Positions 26,038-33,907 are shown, numbered from the stretch's first letter. The stretch: 64,000 bases of DNA from Brucellaceae bacterium (GCA_020637775.1 JACKJV010000014.1:1-64000); one strand, 5' to 3'. The notes: generated by a model from the letters alone, not told the origin. Numbers and translations are program-made.

Positions 26038-26724
26038 ATGGCGACAGGCAAGCACCTGCTTGAGGACATTGCCGGCGCGCTGGCGCCCTTCGGCCTGATG
26101 GTGCGGGGCGGCTTCGATTTCCGGGCGGACGATGCCGCGCCTGCCGGTCCCGGCGGACGCATGGCGCGCAGCGTTCTGCTCGTCGGACATGCCGGAGGCT
26201 CGATCTGGGCTCCCTTTTCCGCTTGGCGCGCACAGCGGTCTGGCGAGGCCGGCAATCCGCTCGATGCATGGTCGAGGCAGGTCATCGGCGGCGTGGCCGG
26301 GCTTGCGGGCGCGCACGCGGTTTTCCCCTCGGATCCGCCCTATCTGCCTTTCCAGCAATGGGCCATGCGGGCGGAAGGGCTGTGCCCGTCGCCACTCGGA
26401 ATACTGATGCATCCGGCCTACGGCTTGTGGCATGCCTATCGCGGTGCAATCTTGTTCAACGAGGCTCTGGCCTTGCCGCCCGCGCGGCCCGTGGCGCATC
26501 CGTGCGATTCCTGCCATGGCAAGCCCTGTCTCGGCGCCTGTCCGGTCGAAGCCTATTCGCCGGCCGGATTCGACGTGCAGGCCTGCCGCAGCCATGCCAG
26601 TTCCCTGGCCGGAGACGCCTGCCGGGGTGGTTGCCTCGCCCGGATGGCCTGTCCGGTTGGCGCCAGTTACCGGTATTGCGAAGAGCAACAGCGCTTTCAT
26701 CAACGGGCGTTCCTTGGCGCCTGA
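26038..26724 (+). CDS. Cysteine-rich Fe-S (ferredoxin-like) protein
   Basis: The 228-residue protein has an N-terminal two-thirds with VLLVGHAGGSIW and DPPYLPFQQWA segments. It then has a Cys block, CDSCHGKPCLGACP (C-x2-C-x4-C-x3-CP), typical of a [4Fe-4S] cluster. A second group (C-x12-C-x3-C-x6-CPVG) follows. The arrangement recalls the C-terminal cluster domain of QueG-like, corrinoid-using reductases, but the catalytic part is not clearly related. The gene follows dienelactone hydrolase by 12 bases. A redox partner or corrinoid-linked role is only a hypothesis. Confidence 0.65.
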   Translation: MATGKHLLEDIAGALAPFGLMVRGGFDFRADDAAPAGPGGRMARSVLLVGHAGGSIWAPFSAWRAQRSGEAGNPLDAWSRQVIGGVAGLAGAHAVFPSDPPYLPFQQWAMRAEGLCPSPLGILMHPAYGLWHAYRGAILFNEALALPPARPVAHPCDSCHGKPCLGACPVEAYSPAGFDVQACRSHASSLAGDACRGGCLARMACPVGASYRYCEEQQRFHQRAFLGA

Positions 26725-26778
26725 TCATTTTTTCACCTTGCACCCAAGGATCGCCTTGCCTGCCGCGTCCAAAGGCCG

Positions 26779-27357
26779 ATGATGCATGCGATGAGCGAAA
26801 TGGCCGGTCACGGTTCGGACGTGCAGGAAACGGCGCTTGCGGCGGCGGGCGGCGATCGTGCGGCCTTCGCCCGGCTTGTCAACGACCACTATGATCTGAT
26901 CCACCGTATCGCCTTGCGCTGGAGTGGAAACCGCGCCGATGCCGAGGACATCGCCCAGTCGGTCTGCATGAAGCTGGGTGGCGCGATCAGGAAATTCCGT
27001 GGCGATGCGGCTTTCACCACATGGCTCTACCGCATGACGATCAATGCCGCGCGGGATCACCATCGCGCAGCGAGGCGGGATGAGCGCCATGCCCACGCCC
27101 TCGCCATGCAGGCGCTGGTGGATCATCAGTCCACTACGCCGGATTGGCCGCCGGAAGACGAGACGCAGGCGCTCTGGGCGGCCGTGCGTGACCTGCCGGA
27201 CAAGACGCGCGAGGCCGTGATGCTGGTTTACGCGGAAGAACTGAGCCATGCCGAGGCTGCCCGGATCCTCGATTGCAAGGAGGCCACGGTTTCCTGGCAT
27301 GTCCATGATGCGAAAAAACGCCTGGCCGCGCTTTTGCGGCCCGGCGGGGAGACGTGA
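26779..27357 (+). CDS. ECF-type RNA polymerase sigma factor
   Basis: The 192-residue protein shows sigma region 2 (AFARLVNDHYDLIHRIALR, NRADAEDIAQSV, FTTWLYRMTINAARD). Sigma region 4 follows (LPDKTREAVMLVYAEELSHAEAARILDCKEATVSWHV). An AAAGG sequence precedes the ATG. Its stop overlaps the start region of the membrane VWA protein, indicating translational coupling. That protein has a short cytosolic N-terminus before its membrane helix, as anti-sigma factors do, and may control this sigma factor. Confidence 0.85.
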   Translation: MMHAMSEMAGHGSDVQETALAAAGGDRAAFARLVNDHYDLIHRIALRWSGNRADAEDIAQSVCMKLGGAIRKFRGDAAFTTWLYRMTINAARDHHRAARRDERHAHALAMQALVDHQSTTPDWPPEDETQALWAAVRDLPDKTREAVMLVYAEELSHAEAARILDCKEATVSWHVHDAKKRLAALLRPGGET

Positions 27358-27359
27358 CC

Positions 27360-29408
27360 ATGACCGGTGACGAAACGTTGAAACAATTGGCAGCGCGTGG
27401 CCATGCGGCACCGCGCCCGGAGGCGCGCGAGCGTGCCGTGATGGCGGCCATGGAGGCCTATGACGCCGCCGCCACCGATGCAGATAAAAAAACTTCGGCC
27501 GCCCCCCAAGGATCGGTGGGACAGGGGCGTCTCATCTCCATCGCAAGCAGAGCATGGAGAAACGTCATGAACCCGAAATCCCTTGCCGGGCCGGTCGCCG
27601 CCGCCATTCTTGTCCTCCCCCTTGGCGGCTATCTCGGCTGGCAGATGATGGAGACATCCCCGCTGGTCCGCAGTCAGCAACCTGCGGGCATGGGCGACAT
27701 GGCAAGCAGCAAGTCAGACGCGCCGAAGGGCGAGCCGGAGGTGGCAGCAAGCACGAAGGACGATGACGCCAATGCACCATCGCTGCCTGAGAGCGGGCTG
27801 GCGGCCGGACAGCAGGTTCCGGCTGCGCCGCGCGAGGAAGCCCTGATGCGGCCGATCCCGGCCTTGCAGGATGCCGTCAACGGGTCGAGCGCCCCGGGAA
27901 ACCCCGGTCCCTCAGCAGCCAAGCAGATGATGCGCAGCATGCCGCTGCGTCCCGATATCGCGCCCGTTCCACGGTCGGAAAACCGCGACCGGGTGGAGGC
28001 GTTCGACGGCAATCCGGTGCGCGCGGCGCAGGAACATCCGGTCTCGACCTTCTCGATCGATGTCGATACCTCGTCCTATGCCTTCATCCGTTCACAGCTC
28101 AATGCGGGGCGTCTGCCAGCGCCTGACACGGTGCGGGTAGAGGAGCTTATCAATTATTTCCCCTACGACTGGCCGGTTGCCGACAATGCCGGTCAGCCCT
28201 TCAAGCCGACGGTCACAATCGCGCCGTCGCCCTGGAATGCCCATCGAAAGCTGATGCATATCGCGATCAAGGGCTATGAGGTGCAGGCGGAGACGCGTCC
28301 GCGCGCCAATCTGGTTTTCCTGGTCGATACGTCCGGTTCCATGAATGCGCCGGACAAGCTGCCGCTGCTGAAGACCTCGTTCCGATTGCTGCTGGGCAAG
28401 CTCGATGCCCGGGACACGGTTTCCATCGTGACCTATGCGGGCTCGGCCGGCGTGGCGCTGGAGCCGACTGCGGCCTCTGACAAGGCGGCAATCCTGGCGG
28501 CCATCGATGCGCTCGGCGCGGGCGGGGCCACGGCGGGAGCCGCGGGAATCGAGACCGCTTACCGGCTTGCCGAGCAGAACTTCCTGGAGGATGGCGTCAA
28601 CCGGGTGATGCTGGCGACAGACGGAGATTTCAATGTCGGGCCTGCGTCGGACGAGGAATTGAAGCGCATGATCGAGGACAAGCGCAAGAAGGGTGTCTTC
28701 CTCTCGGTTTTCGGGTTCGGGCGCGGCAACTACAATGACCAGCTCATGCAGGTGCTGGCGCAGAACGGAAACGGTTCCGCTGCCTATATCGATACGCTCG
28801 GCGAGGCGCAGAAGACGCTCGTCGAGGAGGCGACGTCCACGCTGTTTCCGATTGCAAAGGACGTGAAGATCCAGGTGGAGTTCAATCCGGCCATGGTCGC
28901 GGAATACCGGCTCGTCGGCTACGAGACGCGGGCGCTGAACCGCGAGGACTTCAACGACGACCGCAAGGATGCCGGCGACATCGGCTCCGGCCATTCGGTG
29001 ACCGCGATTTACGAGATCACGCCGAAGGGCAGCCCGGCACAACAGATCGATGAGCTGCGTTACCAGACCGCGCCGGCGGAAACGGCCGGCGATGGCGGGT
29101 CCGGCGAATATGGTTTCGTCAAGATCCGCTACAAGCAGCCCGACAGCGACACGTCGAGCCTCATTACCCGACCGGTCACCGGGGACGACGAGATTGCATC
29201 GCTGGACGAGGCGTCCGACGATTTGCGCTTCTCTGTGGCGGTGGCGGGATTCGGCCAGAAACTGCGCAAGGCGAGCCAGGTCGACGATACCGGCTGGGAT
29301 GCGATCGCGACGCTGGCGGCCAGCGCGCGCGGCCCGGATCCCTATGGCTATCGCGCGGAATTCCTGCGGCTCGTGCAGATTGCGAAATCGCTGGAGAACG
29401 CACCGTGA
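27360..29408 (+). CDS. Membrane-anchored VWA-domain protein, YfbK-like, probable sigma partner
   Basis: The product is about 682 residues. A cytosolic N-terminus of ~75 residues is followed by one membrane helix (VAAAILVLPLGGYLGW), a Pro/Ala-rich linker, a YfbK-type N-terminal VWA-associated domain (STFSIDVDTSSYAFIR), a VWA domain with a DTSGSM metal site, and a DUF3520-like C-terminus ending RLVQIAKSLEN. The ATG at 27360 has a GGGGAG site 8 bases upstream; a GTG at 27354 overlapping the sigma stop is also possible. It probably senses an envelope condition outside the membrane and signals to the sigma factor. That role is inferred from topology and coupling, not from a recognised anti-sigma domain. 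Confidence 0.82.
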   Translation: MTGDETLKQLAARGHAAPRPEARERAVMAAMEAYDAAATDADKKTSAAPQGSVGQGRLISIASRAWRNVMNPKSLAGPVAAAILVLPLGGYLGWQMMETSPLVRSQQPAGMGDMASSKSDAPKGEPEVAASTKDDDANAPSLPESGLAAGQQVPAAPREEALMRPIPALQDAVNGSSAPGNPGPSAAKQMMRSMPLRPDIAPVPRSENRDRVEAFDGNPVRAAQEHPVSTFSIDVDTSSYAFIRSQLNAGRLPAPDTVRVEELINYFPYDWPVADNAGQPFKPTVTIAPSPWNAHRKLMHIAIKGYEVQAETRPRANLVFLVDTSGSMNAPDKLPLLKTSFRLLLGKLDARDTVSIVTYAGSAGVALEPTAASDKAAILAAIDALGAGGATAGAAGIETAYRLAEQNFLEDGVNRVMLATDGDFNVGPASDEELKRMIEDKRKKGVFLSVFGFGRGNYNDQLMQVLAQNGNGSAAYIDTLGEAQKTLVEEATSTLFPIAKDVKIQVEFNPAMVAEYRLVGYETRALNREDFNDDRKDAGDIGSGHSVTAIYEITPKGSPAQQIDELRYQTAPAETAGDGGSGEYGFVKIRYKQPDSDTSSLITRPVTGDDEIASLDEASDDLRFSVAVAGFGQKLRKASQVDDTGWDAIATLAASARGPDPYGYRAEFLRLVQIAKSLENAP

Positions 29409-29476
29409 CAAGCGGCTGCGCCTGGAACGGCTCTCGCGGCGTCGCGTTTGAAGGCAAGAAGGTGAATCAAGTCCGG

Positions 29477-29521
29477 GTGTTGCACGGCTTTGTTCAAACG
29501 GTGAATCAGGTTGTGCAACAC
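29477..29521. repeat. Inverted and direct repeats upstream of a small exported protein
   Basis: GTGTTGCAC (29477-29485) and GTGCAACAC (29513-29521) are perfect reverse complements with a 27-base spacer. GGTGAATCA occurs twice in direct orientation, at 29461-29469 and 29500-29508. The array lies 52 bases before the start of the 29573 gene and could be a compound regulatory site or mRNA hairpin. Confidence 0.4.
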
Positions 29522-29572
29522 GCCGCGCGCGGCGTCCGGAAAACCAGGCTTGGCAAAAAGGGAGCAGATCGG

Positions 29573-30001
29573 ATGGCAATCGACAGGCGGATGGTGCTGG
29601 CAGGAAGTCTCCTCGGTGGTCTTCTTGCCGTCAGCGGACCGGCGGAGGTGAGGGCCGAGAACGATCTTTGCCCCGTGGTAGCATCGCAGGACTGGGAGGC
29701 GTGGCTCTCGCGCACGCCGTTCTCCGGTGACCGGTTGATGCTGCATGTGCGCGGCACGGTTTCCCTGCCGACACCGGGCTACACGGTCAACCTGCGCGAG
29801 GGGCCGCTCACGCGCTCCTTCCCGCCAACCCAGATGGTCGTTCTGGAAGTGCGGGAGCCGATCAACCGGATCGGCACCCAGGTGGTCGACGACCGTCGAG
29901 TCAGCGTCATCCTGCCGGGCCAGGAAAACTACAAGTCCGTGCGCGTGGTCTGCGGAAAGACGCTGCTGCATGAGTTCAGCGACGTTCCGCTCCTGCGCTG
30001 A
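29573..30001 (+). CDS. Small exported protein of unknown function
   Basis: The 142-residue protein from ATG 29573 is preceded by an AAGGGAG site. It begins with a signal peptide (MAIDRRMVLAGSLLGGLLA, ending near VRA) whose Arg-Arg is not a full twin-arginine motif. The mature domain is beta-rich, with VRGTVSLPTPGYTVNLREG, QMVVLEVREP and KSVRVVCGKTLL. No family is recognised. It converges with the homocysteine methyltransferase gene. Confidence 0.7.
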   Translation: MAIDRRMVLAGSLLGGLLAVSGPAEVRAENDLCPVVASQDWEAWLSRTPFSGDRLMLHVRGTVSLPTPGYTVNLREGPLTRSFPPTQMVVLEVREPINRIGTQVVDDRRVSVILPGQENYKSVRVVCGKTLLHEFSDVPLLR

Positions 30002-30025
30002 TCGTTTCCGGTTCAGGCCAATGCC

Positions 30026-31048
30026 TCAGCCGCGGCGGCGGCCGCGCCGTTCGCGCCCTGCGCTGTCGCCGGTTCCCGCGCCACTGGCATCGGCCTGCTT
30101 GTTGCGCATCGGACCAACCTTCGCGACGATTTCCTCAATGGTCGGGCGCGGTGCGCGGGCATGGCTGTCTATCGCCTGGCGCATGGCGGCAAGATGCTCG
30201 CAACGTGTGCCGCAGCATCCGCCGATGATCCGCGCACCCGCATCCATGGCGAGGCGGGCATATTCGGCCATGAGGTCCGGCGTGCCCGAATAGACGATCT
30301 CGGTGCCCTTGAATTCCGGGATGCCGCAATTGGCCTTGACCACGATGGCGGCTTCGGGATCGGCGCCGGACATGTCGAGCAGGGTGGAGAGCATGTCGGA
30401 TGCCCCTACGCCGCAATTGGCGCCCACCGCGACGGGCGCTTCGCCAAGGCCATCGGCAACGTGATGGATGTCTTTGGGATGCAGGCCCATCATCGTGCGA
30501 CCGGCCGTATCGAAGGAGCCCGTGTAGACATATGGAAGGCCAACACGATTGGCGGCTTCCACCGCCGCGCGGATTTCCTCCGGCGCGCTCATGGTTTCGA
30601 TCCAGGCGACATCGACGCCACCATCCTTCAGCCCCTGCATCTGCTCGGCAAAGGCATCCGCTGCTTCGTCATGGGTCAAGGCGCCGAGCGGTTGCAACAG
30701 TTCGCCGGTCGGGCCGACGGACCCAGCCACGATGACCTTGCGCGGCGCCTTGTCGGCGACGGCGCGGGCAAGCCGGGCGGCCTTCATGTTGAGTTCATGG
30801 ACACGGTCCTGGCCATTGTGAAGCTTCAGACGATGGCGCGTGCCGCCGAAACTGTTGGTCAGTATGATATCCGATCCGGCATCGACGAAGTCCTGATGCA
30901 GTTTCGTGATCCTGTCGGGATGGTCGGCGTTCCAGAACTCCGGCGCATCGCCCGATTCCAGGCCCATGGCAAAGAGGTTTGTGCCGGTGGCGCCATCGGC
31001 GAGGAGAACGCCTTTTTCAGCCAGCAGATCGGAGAGCGCGTTTGTCAT
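30026..31048 (-). CDS. bmt: Betaine-homocysteine/homocysteine S-methyltransferase (methionine synthase homocysteine module)
   Basis: The 340-residue protein is a homocysteine S-methyltransferase barrel with the three zinc-binding cysteines: Cys212 in GANCG and Cys278/Cys279 in GGCCGT. An N-terminal LLADGATGTNLF and SVGPTGELLQP are typical of the bacterial betaine/corrinoid-type branch. It could methylate homocysteine from glycine betaine or from the methyl-corrinoid protein. Because the B12, methyl-THF and activator modules are separate genes nearby, it is a good candidate for the homocysteine module of a split methionine synthase. The last ~15 residues are basic (RERRGRRRG). An operator like that of the methyl-THF module lies 41 bases upstream. 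Confidence 0.85.
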   Translation of the reverse strand: MTNALSDLLAEKGVLLADGATGTNLFAMGLESGDAPEFWNADHPDRITKLHQDFVDAGSDIILTNSFGGTRHRLKLHNGQDRVHELNMKAARLARAVADKAPRKVIVAGSVGPTGELLQPLGALTHDEAADAFAEQMQGLKDGGVDVAWIETMSAPEEIRAAVEAANRVGLPYVYTGSFDTAGRTMMGLHPKDIHHVADGLGEAPVAVGANCGVGASDMLSTLLDMSGADPEAAIVVKANCGIPEFKGTEIVYSGTPDLMAEYARLAMDAGARIIGGCCGTRCEHLAAMRQAIDSHARAPRPTIEEIVAKVGPMRNKQADASGAGTGDSAGRERRGRRRG

Positions 31049-31088
31049 GGCAGGATTCCTGACGTTTGGAAAAAGCAGTCATAACCAC

Positions 31089-31104
31089 ATAAAGAAGTCT
31101 TTAT
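31089..31104. promoter_or_regulatory. Palindromic operator upstream of bmt
   Basis: ATAAAGA (31089-31095), AG and TCTTTAT (31098-31104) form a perfect 16-base palindrome apart from the two central bases. The core matches that at 18346-18361, and both precede genes for separate modules of a methionine synthase-like system. A shared repressor, possibly SahR/SamR-like, is implied. Confidence 0.7.
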
Positions 31105-31133
31105 ATCTTTGCAAGGCGCCCTGCTGCCCGCGG

Positions 31134-32486
31134 TCAGGCGTAGCGGCGGCTTTCCGCTTCGCCTGCCTCGTCTTCCAGCCCGAGCTTGCGGTAGGTTGCG
31201 GCGAGCATCCGGTTGAGCGGAATGCCGCAGGGATCGTAAAGGCGGCGCATTTCCATCATCTGTTGTGCCTGCACGAGATTGCCGGCCTTGCGATGCGCAT
31301 CCAGCAGGATCTGTTCAAACAGGTCACGCTGTGCATGGCTGCCGCCCGCTTCGGCCATGCGTGGCAGGGCAAGCGCCATCAACCGCGCCGCTTCGCCATG
31401 ACGGCCTTCCATATGCGCGGTGATCGCGCGCGCCGCAGGCAGGGCGACATCGCGCCAGACCGCAACATCGAAACCGGTTTCGTCCAAGGCGCGCTCCTCG
31501 ATGGCCTGCATCAGTGTTGCTGCCTCGCCAAGGCTGGCCCGTTGCAGCCCGTAAAGGTATTGCAGCGTCAGAAACGCGTTGATCGTGTCACCGTGGCGGG
31601 GCTTGAGCCATTGGGCGAGGTCGGCCCATCGGTCACCCACATCCATGCCCGCCATTTCCATGCGTGCCAGCAGGGATACGGCGCCGACCTGGTCCTGGCT
31701 GTAGCTTTTCTCGACGCCCCAGCAATGCGCGTCATACATCGGGAATACCGATGCCTCGTCGCCCATTGACAAGGCGAACAGGGCGCGATGCCACCAGTTG
31801 TGCGTATACATGAAGGAATTGAGCCCGTCCCAATATGGCGCCACGCGATCCATGAAGCGGGCGCCTTCCGGCACGCGGCCCTGTGTCAGCATGACATGGG
31901 CAAGCGCGTGGTGGGCCCAGGGCTCCGCCGGATCAAGTTCCAGCGCTGCATTTGCGGCGGCTTCGGCCTTGTCCAGCAGGTGGCATTGCTCATAGGCAAA
32001 GGCGGTCATGGCATGAAAATGCGCATTGTCCGCATTGCGGTGGCGAACAGTGCGGGCGAGACGCAGCATGGCCGGGGCATCGCCACGGTTGAAAGCGAGA
32101 TACTGTCCAAGCTTCATGGCAGCGAGATCGTTCGGCCAATCGCGCACATGGCCGGCGATCCGGCTTTCGGCGCGCAACGGGTCACCGGATGCCCAGTCCT
32201 TCAGGATGGCGTGCAGATTTCGTTCGCGAGCGTTTGCCCCTGTCGACAATGCTTCGCCGGCCGCAACGAAGCGGCTGGCATGGGCCGGCGCATCCGGAGA
32301 CTCAAGGAACATCCAAAGCAGCCCGGCATAGGTCTGGGCAAGCGGGCATTCCGGCTCGGCTTCGGCTGCCGCGAGAATGTTAACGGCCCGGGGGTGATAG
32401 CCCAGAAAACCGGATACGAAGTCGCAAATGCCGGCATGGGCTGCTGCGCCGGCCTTGCTGACCGGATTGCCGAGAGGATCTTGCAT
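31134..32486 (-). CDS. TPR-repeat protein
   Basis: This 450-residue cytosolic protein is made of helical repeats, for example AFAYEQCHLLDKAEAAANAALELDP and WAHHALAHVMLTQGRVPEGARFMD, typical of tetratricopeptide domains. It lacks a signal peptide. A GGGAGA site precedes the ATG at 32486. TPR proteins scaffold other proteins; no specific partner can be named. It lies 85 bases upstream of the bmt promoter region and has its own divergent neighbour, the SH3 gene. Confidence 0.75.
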   Translation of the reverse strand: MQDPLGNPVSKAGAAAHAGICDFVSGFLGYHPRAVNILAAAEAEPECPLAQTYAGLLWMFLESPDAPAHASRFVAAGEALSTGANARERNLHAILKDWASGDPLRAESRIAGHVRDWPNDLAAMKLGQYLAFNRGDAPAMLRLARTVRHRNADNAHFHAMTAFAYEQCHLLDKAEAAANAALELDPAEPWAHHALAHVMLTQGRVPEGARFMDRVAPYWDGLNSFMYTHNWWHRALFALSMGDEASVFPMYDAHCWGVEKSYSQDQVGAVSLLARMEMAGMDVGDRWADLAQWLKPRHGDTINAFLTLQYLYGLQRASLGEAATLMQAIEERALDETGFDVAVWRDVALPAARAITAHMEGRHGEAARLMALALPRMAEAGGSHAQRDLFEQILLDAHRKAGNLVQAQQMMEMRRLYDPCGIPLNRMLAATYRKLGLEDEAGEAESRRYA

Positions 32487-32663
32487 GGCGGGTCTCCCTG
32501 GATGCCCGACGATGGCAAAGCCTGGCCCGACGGTAAAGACCGATTGCCCCGGACCTGCCCGATTCATTCCGTTGTGCCGCCATATTCCTGTGCGAGCGAA
32601 GATGCGGCGCGGGAAGCATCACAAGAAGACGGGCAGCCCTCACGGGGCGCAGGGAGAAGCGAG

Positions 32664-33518
32664 ATGAGCAATTTTGCCGGGCAGTGGCCAAAGCAGCATG
32701 TATCCGAACAGGGAACCGGTACCGGCAGGCCGGGTTTCGGCCTTGCCGGACTGGTGGCATCCGCCGCCGTTCTTGCCGTTCTGGCGGGCTTCGGCGCCAT
32801 CGCCTATGTCGCCGGAAGCGGACCCAAGGGTAGCGGGCATGTCATGGCCAGCCGGGCGGTTGCCGGAATTGCAGGCGCGGCTTCTTCTGCGTCGACGGAC
32901 AAGGTGGCAAGTGCGCTTTCCCTGTCGGCTGATGATGAACGGGCGCCGCCGCCGTCACCGGATGAGGCGGCTGCCGGCAATCCTGGAACGCGGGAGGCCT
33001 TGCCGCCACAAATGTCCGGCAACGGCCAGGAAACACTCACTCCGGCGCCTGTCAGAACCGTCAAGGTGGCGCCCGACGGGCGGCTTCATCAGCAAATGGA
33101 CGGACTGGATGCAGATGATCCGCGCTGGGCGCAGGATCTCGAACAGCCCGTCAACAAGGGCGAACAGGCCTTGGCAAGGCTGCTGCTGGAAGCCAGGGAC
33201 GATACGCAGATGCCGGCAGACAATTCGCTTACGGCGGCCATCGCGCCAGTCGAACGGAAACTGGCAACACCTTCGCGTCCTGCGCCCGGCGATGCAAACC
33301 GCGACGAAGCCGCACATGACGCGGCCGCAACCTCCGGTGCCACTGGCTATGCGCGGCAATATGTGAACATGCGCGCAGGGCCGAGCAACGATGCCGATGT
33401 GCTCAAGGTGATACCCGCAAAGGCCAGGCTGACCATTCACGGCTGCAAGGGCTGGTGTGAAGTCAGCCATGATGGTCAGCGGGGTTTCGTTTACAAGAGC
33501 TTCATCAGGCGCGGCTGA
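32664..33518 (+). CDS. Membrane-anchored protein with C-terminal SH3b domain
   Basis: The 284-residue protein starts at an ATG preceded by AGGGAGAA. One membrane helix lies at about residues 28-52 (GLVASAAVLAVLAGFGAIAYV). A long low-complexity periplasmic linker follows. The C-terminal bacterial SH3 domain contains YVNMRAGPSNDADVLKVI and GWCEVSHDGQRGFVYKSFI. SH3b domains often bind cell-wall peptides. An envelope-surveillance or wall-binding role is the likely reading, but no partner is evident. Confidence 0.8.
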   Translation: MSNFAGQWPKQHVSEQGTGTGRPGFGLAGLVASAAVLAVLAGFGAIAYVAGSGPKGSGHVMASRAVAGIAGAASSASTDKVASALSLSADDERAPPPSPDEAAAGNPGTREALPPQMSGNGQETLTPAPVRTVKVAPDGRLHQQMDGLDADDPRWAQDLEQPVNKGEQALARLLLEARDDTQMPADNSLTAAIAPVERKLATPSRPAPGDANRDEAAHDAAATSGATGYARQYVNMRAGPSNDADVLKVIPAKARLTIHGCKGWCEVSHDGQRGFVYKSFIRRG

Positions 33519-33537
33519 GTTCTGTTTCGCAACGCTG

Positions 33538-33612
33538 TTTGCGATTTGCAAAGTGCCTTGCCGCGCGTCGATCGCGTTTTGCATTGCGCACCGATGATTT
33601 GCGTTTTGCAAA
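33538..33612. repeat. Tandem TTTGC-N-TTTGCAAA-type sites
   Basis: TTTGCGATTTGCAAA occurs at 33538-33552 and TTTGCGTTTTGCAAA at 33598-33612. A partial copy, GCGTTTTGCATT, is at 33574-33585. TTTGCAAA is the half-site bound by short-chain fatty acyl-CoA regulators (ScfR/RamB-type, such as PccR in Rhodobacter). These repeats may therefore be operator sites, but no such regulator gene is seen nearby. Confidence 0.45.
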
Positions 33613-33716
33613 TCCCGTCTGGCTCTTTGCTTTTAAAAAGCAAGGTTTCCCGGCCTTTTCAACTTGGCACGATCCTTGAAATGTTCCGAGTGTCGCGAGT
33701 TTTTGCCCTGCTGCCG

Positions 33717-33748
33717 GGCAATCATCGCCGGGGGGCGGCTTGATTGCC
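33717..33748 (+). other. Stem-loop in the leader region
   Basis: GGCAATCA (33717-33724) and TGATTGCC (33741-33748) pair perfectly. CGCC/GGCG can extend the stem inside. The hairpin is part of a structured region before the aminotransferase. Confidence 0.4.
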
Positions 33749-33804
33749 AATGCGGCTTACAGGCGGCAGGGACGCGGATCGGGTGTGTGCGGTCCCGAGG
33801 GGGC

Positions 33805-33842
33805 AAGCCGGCGGATGGTGTGGGGCTTTCATCCGCCGGCTT
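33805..33842 (+). terminator. Strong 13-base-pair stem-loop, terminator or attenuator candidate
   Basis: AAGCCGGCGGATG (33805-33817) and CATCCGCCGGCTT (33830-33842) pair perfectly around a 12-base loop. The loop segment GGGGCTT (33822-33828) can instead pair with AAGCCCC (33862-33868), giving an alternative structure. Only short T runs follow, so an intrinsic terminator is uncertain. It could be part of a regulated leader. Confidence 0.45.
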
Positions 33843-33885
33843 CGCTCGCGTTCTTTTCCTGAAGCCCCGGTAATTCCCGATTGCA

Positions 33886-33906
33886 ATTGCGGATTGACTC
33901 CGCAAT
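33886..33906 (+). other. Stem-loop directly upstream of a small ORF
   Basis: ATTGCGGA (33886-33893) and TCCGCAAT (33899-33906) pair perfectly with a 5-base loop. The stem ends one base before the ATG of the possible ORF at 33908, where it could mask translation or bind a protein. Confidence 0.35.
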
Positions 33907-33907
33907 C

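Noticed and set aside
31049..31133. SAM-II-type riboswitch before the homocysteine methyltransferase
   Set aside because: The region is too short and shows a DNA palindrome with two-base centre rather than the pseudoknot layout of a SAM-II element.
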